This document shows, piece after piece, positions 34,237-40,810 of a stretch of 40,810 bases of DNA. This DNA comes from Clostridia bacterium (GTDB lineage: Bacteria > Bacillota > Clostridia > UMGS1810). The number at the start of each line of letters is the position of its first letter. The first letter of the stretch is position 1. The DNA lies in NCBI GenBank assembly GCA_016293435.1, contig JAEDEG010000009.1, positions 1 through 40,810 of the forward strand. Direction: 5' to 3'. Under the pieces are notes generated by a model, which saw only the letters and a program-made list of their open reading frames with translations, had not been told where the DNA came from and made no database searches. The translations under genes were made by a program, and so were the position numbers.

Positions 34237-34265
34237 AAAACCCCTTCTGGTGAAGGGGTTTAAAT
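34236..34265 (-). terminator. Rho-independent terminator of rpmE
   Basis: A perfect stem, AAACCCCTTC/GAAGGGGTTT with a 4 nt loop, followed on the minus strand by TTTTTT, lies 8 bp beyond the rpmE stop. Confidence 0.9.
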
Positions 34266-34271
34266 GCGATA

Positions 34272-34475
34272 TTATTTTTCGATACCGAATCTCTTTCTGA
34301 ACTTTTCAACTCGTCCGCCGGTATCAACAAGCTTCTGCTTACCTGTGTAGAAAGGATGGCAGTTTGAACATATTTCAACAGTAATGTTCTCTTTTGTGGA
34401 GCCGGTTTCAAAAGTTGCGCCACAAGCACACTTAATTGTTGTGGGCTTATATTCGGGATGAATTGCTTCTTTCAT
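34272..34475 (-). CDS. rpmE: 50S ribosomal protein bL31, zinc-binding form
   Basis: The 67 residues are a complete bL31: MKEAIHPEYKPTTIKCACGATFETGST, then VEICSNCHPFYTGKQK and GGRVEKFRKRFG. The four zinc-ligand candidates are C16 and C18 in CACG plus C36 and C39 in CSNC, i.e. the zinc-containing (C+) type, which zinc-replete cells use. AGAGGTG lies before the ATG. It is a single-gene unit between its own promoter and a strong terminator. Confidence 0.98.
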   Translation of the reverse strand: MKEAIHPEYKPTTIKCACGATFETGSTKENITVEICSNCHPFYTGKQKLVDTGGRVEKFRKRFGIEK

Positions 34476-34530
34476 TGTATGTTCACCTCTTTCAACGGAT
34501 AAAAATTACTTTTCGTATTAAACCTTTGAT

Positions 34531-34559
34531 ATTGTATCACAAATCTTTTGGAAATGCAA
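34531..34559 (-). promoter_or_regulatory. Sigma-A promoter for rpmE
   Basis: On the minus strand TTGCAT (34559-34554), a 17 bp spacer ending in TGA, and TACAAT (34536-34531). The leader is about 50 nt. Confidence 0.75.
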
Positions 34560-34585
34560 GTGATTTTTTAATATTTTTCTTACTA

Positions 34586-36310
34586 TTATAAAAATTTGGA
34601 TATTTCTGCTATACATTCATCCAATTTCTGCTCCGATTTTGAATAAGAATTCTCACAAACACCGAAATAAAACTTGATTTTGGGCTCTGTGCCGGACGGA
34701 CGAACAGCAAACCATGCGTCATTTTCGAGGTCATAGCGAAATACATCGGATTTGGGCAAATTAAGCTCAATGTCGTCGCTGCCGTCAAAGGCTTTAATAA
34801 TGCTGTTTTTCACATCCCACATTCTGGTAACCTTCATGCCGGCAAATTCCTTTGGCGGATTGGAGCGGAAGGTTTCCATAATTGACTTGATTTTTTCAAT
34901 ACCATCGATGCCTGCAAGGGTAACGGTTTTTAATCTCTCCATATAGTATCCGTATTTCTCATAAAGATTAAACAGAGCGTCAGATAAGGTCATTCCCCTT
35001 TGTTTGTAGTCTGCCGCCATCTCGGCAATCAGCATTGCGGCAACAACAGCATCCTTATCTCTTACATAGGTGCCCGAAAGATAGCCATAGCTCTCTTCAA
35101 ATCCGAGCAAAAACTCGCTGCAGTCATTTTCCTCAAATTCCTTAATGAGCTCTGCTATATATTTAAATCCGGTGAGCACATCATATACACGGACATTATA
35201 ATCTTTGGCTATCGGATATATCATCGATGTGGTAACTATGGTCTTTATGAGCGCACCCTTATCATTTAAAGTGCCGTTTTCTTTGCGCTTGCGCAAAATA
35301 AACTCAGCAAGAAGAACACCCATCTGATTACCTGTGAGGGTTACAAATTCACCGTTTTTATCGGTGGATACAACTCCTATTCGGTCAGCATCGGGATCGG
35401 TGGCAAAAATAAGATCCGCTCTCTCCTTTTTTGCCATTTCTATTGCAATTGAAAAGCCTGCTTTTTCTTCAGGATTGGGGGATTTGACAGTGGAAAAATC
35501 GGGATCGGGCAGCTCCTGCTCTTTTACAACCCGCAGATTTTTAACACCAATCATTTCCAGAATCTTGCGCACGGGTTTGTTGCCTGTGCCGTGGAAAGGA
35601 GAATATATAACACTGAAATCATTGCCGAGCGCCTTTATGGCATCATTGGTAACAGACTGTTTAAACACAGCGGAAAGATAGGCATTGTCAACCTCTTCGC
35701 CGATTATTTCGAGAAGACCTTTATCTTTGGCTTCCTGCTCGGAAATAACCTTTACACCATCAAAAATATCGATTTTGTCGATAATGGAAATAACATAGTC
35801 AGAGGAGGCAGGCGGAAGCTGAGCACCGTCCTCTCCGTATGCCTTGTAGCCGTTATATTCTTTTGGATTATGACTGGCGGTAATTACTATACCTCTTGAA
35901 CACTTGAGATATCTCACCGCAAAAGAAAGCTCGGGGGTAGGTCTTAATTCATCAAAAAGATATGCCTTAATCCCATTGGCTGCAAGAACAAGTGCACTTT
36001 CGAGAGCAAATTCATAAGACATATGACGGCTGTCGTAGGCAATGGCAACGCCGGCAGCTACAGCCTTAGTGCCACAGTTTTTGATATCTTCGCAAAGCCC
36101 CTGAGTTGCACGACGAACCGTATAGATATTCATGCGGTTGCTTCCTGCTCCGATTATACCTCTCAAACCTCCCGTTCCAAATTCGAGATCCTTGTAAAAG
36201 CGTTCTTTTATTTCGTTATCGTCATCAGCTACAGACAATAATTCGGCCTTGGTCTTTTCGTCTACTGCACTGCTGTCTAACCATCTTTTGTAATTATCTC
36301 GGTAATCCAT
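34586..36310 (-). CDS. Phospho-sugar mutase (alpha-phosphohexomutase: phosphoglucomutase/phosphomannomutase)
   Basis: This enzyme moves phosphate between C1 and C6 of hexoses, making glucose 1-phosphate or mannose 1-phosphate for sugar nucleotides and glycogen. I use the ATG at 36310 (574 residues, MDYRDNYKRW) since AAAGG lies nine bases upstream; an ATG three codons earlier overlaps that site. FGTGGLRGIIGAGSNRMN is the N-terminal block; the phosphoserine loop is TASHNPKEYNGYK (Ser about 146); the metal loop is DPDADRIG; GFEESYGYL is the sugar-binding loop and RPSGTEPKIKFY the phosphate-binding loop. The length matches the Firmicutes PgcA type. Specificity cannot be read by eye; manA in this window would fit a mannose branch. 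Confidence 0.94.
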   Translation of the reverse strand: MDYRDNYKRWLDSSAVDEKTKAELLSVADDDNEIKERFYKDLEFGTGGLRGIIGAGSNRMNIYTVRRATQGLCEDIKNCGTKAVAAGVAIAYDSRHMSYEFALESALVLAANGIKAYLFDELRPTPELSFAVRYLKCSRGIVITASHNPKEYNGYKAYGEDGAQLPPASSDYVISIIDKIDIFDGVKVISEQEAKDKGLLEIIGEEVDNAYLSAVFKQSVTNDAIKALGNDFSVIYSPFHGTGNKPVRKILEMIGVKNLRVVKEQELPDPDFSTVKSPNPEEKAGFSIAIEMAKKERADLIFATDPDADRIGVVSTDKNGEFVTLTGNQMGVLLAEFILRKRKENGTLNDKGALIKTIVTTSMIYPIAKDYNVRVYDVLTGFKYIAELIKEFEENDCSEFLLGFEESYGYLSGTYVRDKDAVVAAMLIAEMAADYKQRGMTLSDALFNLYEKYGYYMERLKTVTLAGIDGIEKIKSIMETFRSNPPKEFAGMKVTRMWDVKNSIIKAFDGSDDIELNLPKSDVFRYDLENDAWFAVRPSGTEPKIKFYFGVCENSYSKSEQKLDECIAEISKFL

Positions 36311-36352
36311 ATAAAACATCCTTTCGGTATAAAAAATACAAGCTGATACATG

Positions 36353-36382
36353 ATTATATATTATTTATAAAATCAATGCCAA
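36353..36382 (-). promoter_or_regulatory. Promoter for the phosphohexomutase gene
   Basis: On the minus strand TTGGCA (36382-36377), an 18 bp spacer and TATAAT (36358-36353), about 43 bp before the ATG. Confidence 0.6.
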
Positions 36383-36437
36383 ATTACTCGACATGTTCTT
36401 CTTTTGTCAGCTTGTCAAGCCTTTTTTAGCAAAAATC

Positions 36438-36490
36438 AAGAAAGGTATTCCGGATATCGCTGTCGATAAACGGATTTATACCGTTTTCTT
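36438..36490 (-). terminator. Long nested hairpin after the isomerase pseudogene
   Basis: On the minus strand AAGAAA/TTTCTT, GGTAT/ATACC, TCCG/CGGA and TATCG/CGATA can pair in turn around the loop ACAG, with small internal loops. GATTTTTG follows. It is 2 bp past the pseudogene stop and probably ended its transcript. Confidence 0.55.
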
Positions 36491-36492
36491 TT

Positions 36493-36820
36493 TTATTTAA
36501 ATATATCTTCCCATTCGCAAACAATATGCTTACATTCTTCGAGGGTGAACTGTCCATCCGGGAATGAGACTTCAAACAGCCACGGACCGGTATATCCCTT
36601 TGAGGTAAGAACGTCTGTAATCTGCTTCCGGTCGTTTATACCCCTGTCGGGCATTGTACTTATTGGAGAGCCTTTTTATCTATGCAGCCTCAGCTTCTGT
36701 ATTTTCAAAAAAATCGGGCGAATCTGCGGACGGTATGCTGTACTCAATACAGTCAAAAAGGCCGGAGCGAAAAACATCTTCACTTGGTGATGATATGGAA
36801 AGTCCATATGAATTTTTCAC
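36493..36820 (-). pseudogene. Internally deleted sugar phosphate isomerase/epimerase-type gene
   Basis: Two open pieces on the minus strand look like the two ends of one gene. The 5' piece (36820-36680) has GGGGG and a GTG start, then 46 codons containing SYGLSISSPSEDVFRSG and ends in TAG. The 3' piece (open before 36654, stop at 36493) reads SPISTMPDRGINDRKQIT, then GYTGPWLFEV, and ends EWEDIFK. The latter resembles the C-terminal end of xylose isomerase-like TIM-barrel proteins (sugar phosphate isomerase/epimerase), where a gene of about 270-290 codons is normal. About 180 central codons are missing and the frames do not join. The nested hairpin follows. Family assignment is inference from one short segment. 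Confidence 0.6.
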
Positions 36821-36916
36821 TTATATTACCCCCTAAAAATTACTAATTAACATAAATTATATAGTAATTCACAAAAAAAATCAATGATTAATTTTAAAAA
36901 AATTTATAAAAAGCAC

Positions 36917-36945
36917 TTGAAATTCTCTGCAGTATATTGTATAAT
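36917..36945 (+). promoter_or_regulatory. Sigma-A promoter for the P-loop protein-yigZ-PBP unit
   Basis: TTGAAA (36917-36922), a 17 bp spacer and TATAAT (36940-36945), about 37 bp before the ATG at 36982. It is the only strong plus-strand promoter seen in this part. Confidence 0.75.
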
Positions 36946-36981
36946 ATAACCATCTAATCATATTATGAGGAGGAAATAACA

Positions 36982-37392
36982 ATGGTTAAACTTATTATAG
37001 GAAAAAAAGGATCCGGGAAAACAAAAAAATTAATTGACGATATTCACGATTCGGTGAATATGGAAGATGGAAATATAGTATTTATATGCAACGGTGACAG
37101 ACATGTGCTTGATCTTAATCACTCCGTAAGACTGATAGACGTTGCAGAATTTGATACAAGTGATTACAGAGTGTTTAAAAGCTTTATAAACGGTGTTCTT
37201 TCTCAGAATTATGATATTACCTCCGTATTCATTGACAGCTTATTTAAAATAGTTCCCGGTGATACGGACAATCTTACCCGGTTTGTAGACGGCCTCGATG
37301 CTATCTCCGAAGAACGCAATATCAAATTTACAATTTGCATAAGTGTAGACAAGGAAGAATTGCCCGACGGCGTATATAAATATATTGCATAA
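36982..37392 (+). CDS. Small P-loop NTPase-like protein of unknown function
   Basis: The 136 residues begin MVKLIIGKKGSGKTKK, a clear Walker A (G7-x4-G12-K13-T14). A Walker B-like strand is DITSVFIDSLF with D85. No helicase or ABC signature is seen, and the protein is too short for a full RecA core, so it is a minimal P-loop fold. Similar small Clostridia proteins are known to me only as hypothetical or loosely 'ATP-binding'. GAGGAGGAAATAACA before the ATG is a strong ribosome binding site. It is the first gene of a plus-strand run, with yigZ 73 bp downstream behind a hairpin. No transmembrane segment or signal peptide is seen. Confidence 0.8.
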   Translation: MVKLIIGKKGSGKTKKLIDDIHDSVNMEDGNIVFICNGDRHVLDLNHSVRLIDVAEFDTSDYRVFKSFINGVLSQNYDITSVFIDSLFKIVPGDTDNLTRFVDGLDAISEERNIKFTICISVDKEELPDGVYKYIA

Positions 37393-37414
37393 TTTTTAAT
37401 ATTATCGATTGTTT

Positions 37415-37438
37415 GCGGCGCGGATTTTTCCACGCCGC
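37415..37438 (+). terminator. GC-rich hairpin between the P-loop gene and yigZ
   Basis: GCGGCG-C-GG pairs with CC-A-CGCCGC (one mismatch) around a loop of ATTTTT, followed by TTCTTTC. It could be a partial terminator that lowers expression of downstream genes; no other promoter was found before yigZ. Confidence 0.5.
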
Positions 37439-37465
37439 TTCTTTCGGTGTACAAGGAATGTGAAA

Positions 37466-38077
37466 ATGGACAAAATTTATTTATCACCGGCAAAACAGGC
37501 ATCCTCGGAAATAACAGAAAAAAGATCGCGCTTTATCGGCAATATAGCTCATGTTGAAAATGAGCAGGAAGCTATTGAATTTGTAAAATCAATAAAAAAG
37601 AAATATTATGATGCCAAGCACAGCGCATATGCATATATTACCGAAGGCGCCAAAAGATACAGTGATGACGGCGAGCCTGCCAAAACTGCCGGTCTGCCTA
37701 TACTTGAAATGCTTGATGCTCAAAAAATCACCGACTGTGTGTGCACGGTTACGAGATATTTCGGAGGAATACTGCTCGGCACGGGAGGGCTTGTGAGAGC
37801 ATATACCTCCGCCGCAAAGCTTGCACTGGAGGAAGCCGGCATAAAGCGGATGACACTCCACAACAAATATAAGATTGTTATCCCCTATTCGCTTTTTGAC
37901 AATGTAAAATATATTGCCGGAGAGTGTGGCTGTGAGCTTGAGGAGTGCGAATATACTGATGTGATAAGTGCAAAAGCAGTGTGCGAAACGGAAAAATGCG
38001 ACAAAATGCTATCGAGCCTTACATCCTCATTTGGCATAAGTATAAAGATTGATTTTGATAAACAGATTTATCGATAA
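37466..38077 (+). CDS. yigZ: YigZ/IMPACT (UPF0029) family protein
   Basis: The start is the ATG at 37466 after AAGGA, giving 203 residues. SRFIGNIAHVENEQEAIEFVKSIKKKYYDAKHSAYAY, RYSDDGEPAKTAGLPILEML and CTVTRYFGGILLGTGGLVRAYTSAAKLAL are the diagnostic blocks of the IMPACT N-terminal domain; a DUF1949-type C-terminal domain follows. The family has a ribosomal-protein-S5-like fold; eukaryotic IMPACT regulates GCN2, and the bacterial role is unknown. The stop is 12 bp before the PBP gene, so they are probably co-transcribed. Confidence 0.95.
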   Translation: MDKIYLSPAKQASSEITEKRSRFIGNIAHVENEQEAIEFVKSIKKKYYDAKHSAYAYITEGAKRYSDDGEPAKTAGLPILEMLDAQKITDCVCTVTRYFGGILLGTGGLVRAYTSAAKLALEEAGIKRMTLHNKYKIVIPYSLFDNVKYIAGECGCELEECEYTDVISAKAVCETEKCDKMLSSLTSSFGISIKIDFDKQIYR

Positions 38078-38089
38078 AGGGTGAAATCA

Positions 38090-39571
38090 ATGAACAGAAA
38101 AAGAGCTATATATCTTCTGGTTGTTTTTGGAATAATTTTTTTGACGCTGATCGGATATCTCACCTATCTTGAGATATTTCACGCAGATGAGTATACCAAA
38201 TCAGTATACAACCCACGCAACTATGAGCTCGACCGAAAGGTAATAAGAGGTTCTGTGTATGACAGAAACGGAATTGAGCTTGCATACAGCGAAAAAATCA
38301 CCGAAGAAAAAACCGAAATTGTTAACGGAAAACAAAACACATGGTATGAGGATAAAATCATAAGAAAATATCCGTTTGACGGAATGTATGCACATGTTGT
38401 AGGCTATGTAACCTCAGACTATTCGAGCAGAACGCTTATAGAAAATGCATACAACTCCGATTTACTTGAAAGTGATATCCTCAGTAACATTGTGGACGAA
38501 GTCAAATACGGTGAAAAGCACGGCAAAGACATAACCCTGACAATTGACCATGAGCTGCAGCAATGTGCCTATGATGCTATGGGTAATTATAACGGTGCTT
38601 TGGTTGCACTTAACCCCAAAAGCGGCGAAATACTGGCTATGGTCTCGAAGCCTGATTTTAACCCGAATCCGGGCAAGCTCGTGCTTGACGAATTGGAAGA
38701 CACCTCCCTTTTTGCAAGAGCTATTCAGATGCCCTATCCTCCCGGCTCGACATACAAAATTGTAACTGCGGCATCGGTTATTGAAAACGGACTCGAGCAA
38801 GAGGTATATAACGATACAACCGGAAAATTTGTGGTAAAGTCTGCCGACGGCAATCCCAAAAATGACTACACCTGTCAAAACGTGAACGCAAAGCCATACG
38901 GAAGCACAAACCTTGAAACTGGGTTTAGGGTATCGAGCAATGTGTATTTTTCGTACATGGGTTCAAAGCTTGGTACTAACAACATTCAATCTATGGCACA
39001 AAAATTTTTGGTAAACAAAGACATTAACAAGGAGCTTGGATTTGACCTAAAGATTGAAAAAAGCTCGTTTCAGACAGGAGAAATGACAGAGGCAGAAAGA
39101 GCCATGTCATCTATCGGTCAGGGGCAAACCGAGCTTACACCGCTTCATATAGCACTTGTCGGTGCAACAATTGCAAACAACGGAGTTATGCCAAGACCTT
39201 ATCTTGTATCTAAGGTGGGCATTGAAAACAAGATACCGGCAGATAATCCGGGCAAACAAATTATAGACAGCATGACAGCAATGAAAATTAAGGATATGAT
39301 GCTGAGCGTTGTGGAATCGGGCACAGGTACTGCGGCACAGATAAGCGGAATAAATGTATGCGGCAAGACCGGCACAAGCGAAAACTCCGAAACGGCAAAG
39401 GGAGGAGCGAGTGCCAACAAGACGCATGCACTGTTTGTGGGATTTGCGCCTTATGAAAACCCCGAAATTGCAGTATGTGTTGTAATGGAATATGCAGGCT
39501 TTGGCGGCGCGACTGCCGCGCAAGCCGCAAAAAAGGTTATGGAAAAATATCTGACATCAATAGCATACTGA
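38090..39571 (+). CDS. Penicillin-binding transpeptidase (class B PBP, PbpA/FtsI-like)
   Basis: This is a DD-transpeptidase that cross-links peptidoglycan outside the membrane. I choose the ATG at 38090 after AAAGGG (493 residues); a GTG three codons earlier overlaps that site. One N-terminal membrane anchor (IYLLVVFGIIFLTLIGYLTYL) is followed by a short pedestal region with IRGSVYDRNG. The transpeptidase domain has SxxK at S220-T-Y-K223 (PGSTYKI), SxN at S282-S-N284, and KTG at 426-428 (CGKTGTS). The short N-terminal region and GSVYDRNG resemble the PbpA branch, which often pairs with a RodA/FtsW gene; none is adjacent. A role in division or spore formation cannot be separated here. Confidence 0.94.
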   Translation: MNRKRAIYLLVVFGIIFLTLIGYLTYLEIFHADEYTKSVYNPRNYELDRKVIRGSVYDRNGIELAYSEKITEEKTEIVNGKQNTWYEDKIIRKYPFDGMYAHVVGYVTSDYSSRTLIENAYNSDLLESDILSNIVDEVKYGEKHGKDITLTIDHELQQCAYDAMGNYNGALVALNPKSGEILAMVSKPDFNPNPGKLVLDELEDTSLFARAIQMPYPPGSTYKIVTAASVIENGLEQEVYNDTTGKFVVKSADGNPKNDYTCQNVNAKPYGSTNLETGFRVSSNVYFSYMGSKLGTNNIQSMAQKFLVNKDINKELGFDLKIEKSSFQTGEMTEAERAMSSIGQGQTELTPLHIALVGATIANNGVMPRPYLVSKVGIENKIPADNPGKQIIDSMTAMKIKDMMLSVVESGTGTAAQISGINVCGKTGTSENSETAKGGASANKTHALFVGFAPYENPEIAVCVVMEYAGFGGATAAQAAKKVMEKYLTSIAY

Positions 39572-39620
39572 GAATATATCATATTAATATCGAATATACA
39601 TCTTATATGAGGTGATGATT

Positions 39621-39857
39621 TTGCTCAGAGCGTCGGATTTTAGAAACAAAGAGGTTATAAATCTTGTTAACAGCGAAAAACTCGGATTTGTATCTGATTT
39701 TGAAATATGCACAACAAGCGGTGAAATTGCCGCCATTATAATACCTGAAAAGGGCAAATTATTTTCAAGCAAAAGCAAGGGGATACGTGTTCCGTGGAGC
39801 AATATCACCTCGATTGGTGATGATATTATTCTTATATCGCTGTCGGGCGACGCATGA
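39621..39857 (+). CDS. YlmC/YmxH family PRC-barrel sporulation-associated protein
   Basis: The 78 residues begin LRASDFRNKEVINLVNSEKLGFVSDFEI and have a PRC-barrel pattern ending IRVPWSNITSIGDDIILI, as in the YlmC/YmxH family common in spore-forming Firmicutes. The start is uncertain. I use the TTG at 39621 because GAGGTGAT (39609-39616) is a near-perfect ribosome binding site at the right distance. The ATG at 39615 and GTG at 39612 lie within that site. The PBP gene ends 49 bp upstream. It may be on the same transcript. Function in sporulation is inferred from the family and not proven. Confidence 0.85.
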   Translation: MLRASDFRNKEVINLVNSEKLGFVSDFEICTTSGEIAAIIIPEKGKLFSSKSKGIRVPWSNITSIGDDIILISLSGDA

Positions 39858-39935
39858 TTTTTTTCAAAATAAGCATACTACTCATATATGAGTGTGCCGT
39901 TTATACACAGGTGCACTAAAGAAAGGATGATATAT

Positions 39936-40106
39936 ATGAGTACAAAAAGTCTTGTAGGTGCCGCTGTTGCGGGCGCCGTTGTCGGTGCTATAGCCGGAAT
40001 GATGCTTGACCCAATAAATGACAAGCAACACAAAAAGATAAGCCGCTGTGCAAACAATGTGTTTAAAACAATTGGAACGATAATGGACGATATTATGTCG
40101 GTATAA
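39936..40106 (+). CDS. Small YtxH-like glycine-zipper protein
   Basis: The start is the ATG at 39936 after AAAGGATG, giving 56 residues. VGAAVAGAVVGAIAGMMLDP is a membrane-compatible glycine/alanine zipper, as in YtxH-like and other small general-stress or envelope proteins; the charged stretch NDKQHKKISRC and an amphipathic C-terminal helix follow. This kind of protein is usually too short for domain tools. The frame upstream to 39888 contains the ribosome binding site and a 14 bp palindrome (39880-39893) and is not included. A hairpin ends the gene. Confidence 0.75.
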   Translation: MSTKSLVGAAVAGAVVGAIAGMMLDPINDKQHKKISRCANNVFKTIGTIMDDIMSV

Positions 40107-40114
40107 GCATCTTA

Positions 40115-40152
40115 AGCCGAGTCCGCATGCAAAAGTGCAAGCGGGCTCGGCT
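40115..40152 (+). terminator. Hairpin after the YtxH-like gene
   Basis: AGCCGAGTCCGC pairs with GCGGGCTCGGCT (12 bp, one T-G pair) around a 14 nt loop. The T tail is poor, and repeat copy 3 begins 2 bp later, so the two may act together. Confidence 0.6.
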
Positions 40153-40153
40153 A

Positions 40154-40272
40154 TTCAATAAGCGGCAAAGCCGCGTTATTCAACATTTTTAGGGGAGATT
40201 GAACTCCCACTGAAAAAATTAAGATGTCACCCTCCGCCTATAGATGCGGAGGACATCTTAATTTAGTTATAA
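40154..40272 (+). repeat. Dispersed triple-hairpin repeat, copy 3
   Basis: This 119 bp copy runs from TTCAATAAGCGGC to TTAGTTATAA, as in copy 2. Hairpin 1 has a different inner stem (CCTCCGC/GCGGAGG) but keeps pairing and the CTATAGA loop. Hairpin 2 is damaged on its left arm. It lies between the convergent YtxH-like gene and spoVT, and directly abuts the spoVT terminator. Confidence 0.9.
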
Positions 40273-40319
40273 AAAAATCTGCTTCCTTTTCTAATATTTG
40301 AAAAGGAAGCAGATTTTTT
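40272..40319 (-). terminator. Strong terminator of spoVT
   Basis: A perfect 20 bp stem, GCTTCCTTTTC/GAAAAGGAAGC within AAAAAATCT/AGATTTTTT, has an 8 nt loop and T-rich ends on either strand. The spoVT stop codon overlaps its base, and it may also act on plus-strand transcripts. Confidence 0.9.
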
Positions 40320-40810
40320 ATAATTCCATTTGTTTGCCCAAAAACATGGATGCCGCACCGGCAAGCTTTATTTCTACGTCTGTAATATTTGTATTGTCGT
40401 TTTCGTTCATGATTACAACGTTGCCTATTGCATCGCCCTCTGCAATTATGGGAGATACAACCCCGAGGGTATATTTGTCGCTATGGTCAGTGAGCTTAAG
40501 CTTTTTGCCGTCGGTGCAGATAAAGCTGGTTTTTTCTTGCATTATTCTTTCCATGTCTGTGCTGAGGGGTTTTTCTATAAGCTCTTTTTTGGGTGCGCCG
40601 GCGGTAGCTATGATTGAATCGGTATCGGTTATACACACGGGTTTTCCCGAGGTTTTGTAGAGTGATTCGGCATATTTTGTGGCAAACTCTCCGAGGTCTC
40701 CCATGGGTGAATATTTTTTGAAAATCACCTCGCCGTCTCTGTCTGTATAAATCTCAAGTGGGTCGCCTTCGCGGATTCTCATTGTACGTCTTATCTCTTT
40801 CGGAATTACT
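40318..40810 (-). CDS. spoVT: Stage V sporulation protein T (AbrB-type regulator), 5'-truncated
   Basis: SpoVT is an AbrB-family regulator that adjusts sigma-G-dependent forespore genes. About 163 codons are visible; the frame is open to the right edge, where VIPKEIRRTMRIREGDPLEI is the end of the swapped-hairpin AbrB DNA-binding domain. The ATG at 40782 is therefore an internal Met. About 15 N-terminal residues should lie outside the window. After the DNA-binding part, FKKYSPMGDLGEF links to a GAF-like domain (about the last 130 residues), with GDAIGNVVIMNE. In Bacillus spoVT follows mfd; here it is about 16 kb away. It marks the organism as a spore former. Confidence 0.95.
   Translation of the reverse strand, partial: VIPKEIRRTMRIREGDPLEIYTDRDGEVIFKKYSPMGDLGEFATKYAESLYKTSGKPVCITDTDSIIATAGAPKKELIEKPLSTDMERIMQEKTSFICTDGKKLKLTDHSDKYTLGVVSPIIAEGDAIGNVVIMNENDNTNITDVEIKLAGAASMFLGKQMEL

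Noticed and set aside
36373..36430. GGCTTGACAAGCT near a T run as promoter or terminator
   Set aside because: TTGACA has no -10 at usable distance, and the GCTTG/CAAGC palindrome leaves a one-base loop, so no proper hairpin forms.
3727..40272. CRISPR array from repeated palindromic sequence
   Set aside because: The copies are more than 10 kb apart, are about 119 bp long, are in both orientations and have no spacers or cas genes.
1..40810. tRNA, rRNA, prophage or integrative element
   Set aside because: No tRNA cloverleaf, rRNA stretch, integrase, capsid or conjugation gene is visible; topB alone is not evidence of a mobile element.

Overview
This 40.8 kb window looks like chromosomal housekeeping DNA from a low-GC, endospore-forming member of the Clostridia. 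Three things point there: AT-rich intergenic DNA with TTGACA/TATAAT-type promoters, strong GGAGG ribosome binding sites, and Firmicutes gene orders (cysE-cysS-mrnC; pyrH-frr-uppS-cdsA-dxr-rseP; prs, pth-mfd). SpoVT and a YlmC/YmxH-type protein indicate sporulation. I see no rRNA, tRNA, CRISPR array, prophage or transposase gene.

Layout. Bases 1-36,310 are coded almost wholly on the minus strand. From right to left within each block: (a) 3.4-0 kb, cysE-cysS-mrnC-transketolase N subunit, behind a divergent promoter shared with a small Cys-rich protein gene; (b) 5.8-3.9 kb, a DUF6062-like protein and glf; (c) 7.5-5.8 kb, ribonuclease J; (d) 13.5-7.8 kb, pyrH-frr-uppS-cdsA-dxr-rseP-xpt, joining ribosome recycling, isoprenoid and undecaprenyl-phosphate synthesis, phospholipid precursor synthesis and intramembrane proteolysis; (e) 14.3-13.6 kb, an ArsC/Spx-family gene and decayed coding DNA; (f) 20.3-14.8 kb, manA, an aminotransferase, trpS, tagO-like and wecB-like genes, i.e. 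sugar-nucleotide and cell-wall polymer functions; (g) 26.3-20.4 kb, prs, pth-mfd and a SurA/PrsA-like lipoprotein; (h) 30-26.5 kb, rlmH, a divergent dehydrogenase-like protein and topB; (i) 31.6-30.2 kb, a DUF3343 protein with a cysteine desulfurase; (j) 34.2-31.7 kb, typA-ung; (k) rpmE and a phosphohexomutase.

At 36.5-36.8 kb lies a decayed sugar isomerase/epimerase gene, reduced to its two ends. The strand then switches: 37.0-40.1 kb on the plus strand carries a P-loop protein, a YigZ-family protein, a penicillin-binding transpeptidase, a YlmC/YmxH protein and a small glycine-zipper protein. spoVT (minus) runs off the right edge.

The most unusual structure is a 119-120 bp repeat present three times (about 3.7, 14.7 and 40.2 kb), always beyond the 3' ends of genes. 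Each copy holds three consecutive inverted repeats. The sequence of one stem differs between copies while base pairing is kept, and the middle hairpin resembles a bidirectional terminator. This suggests a small dispersed structured element, possibly MITE-like. No other multi-gene novel system is evident.
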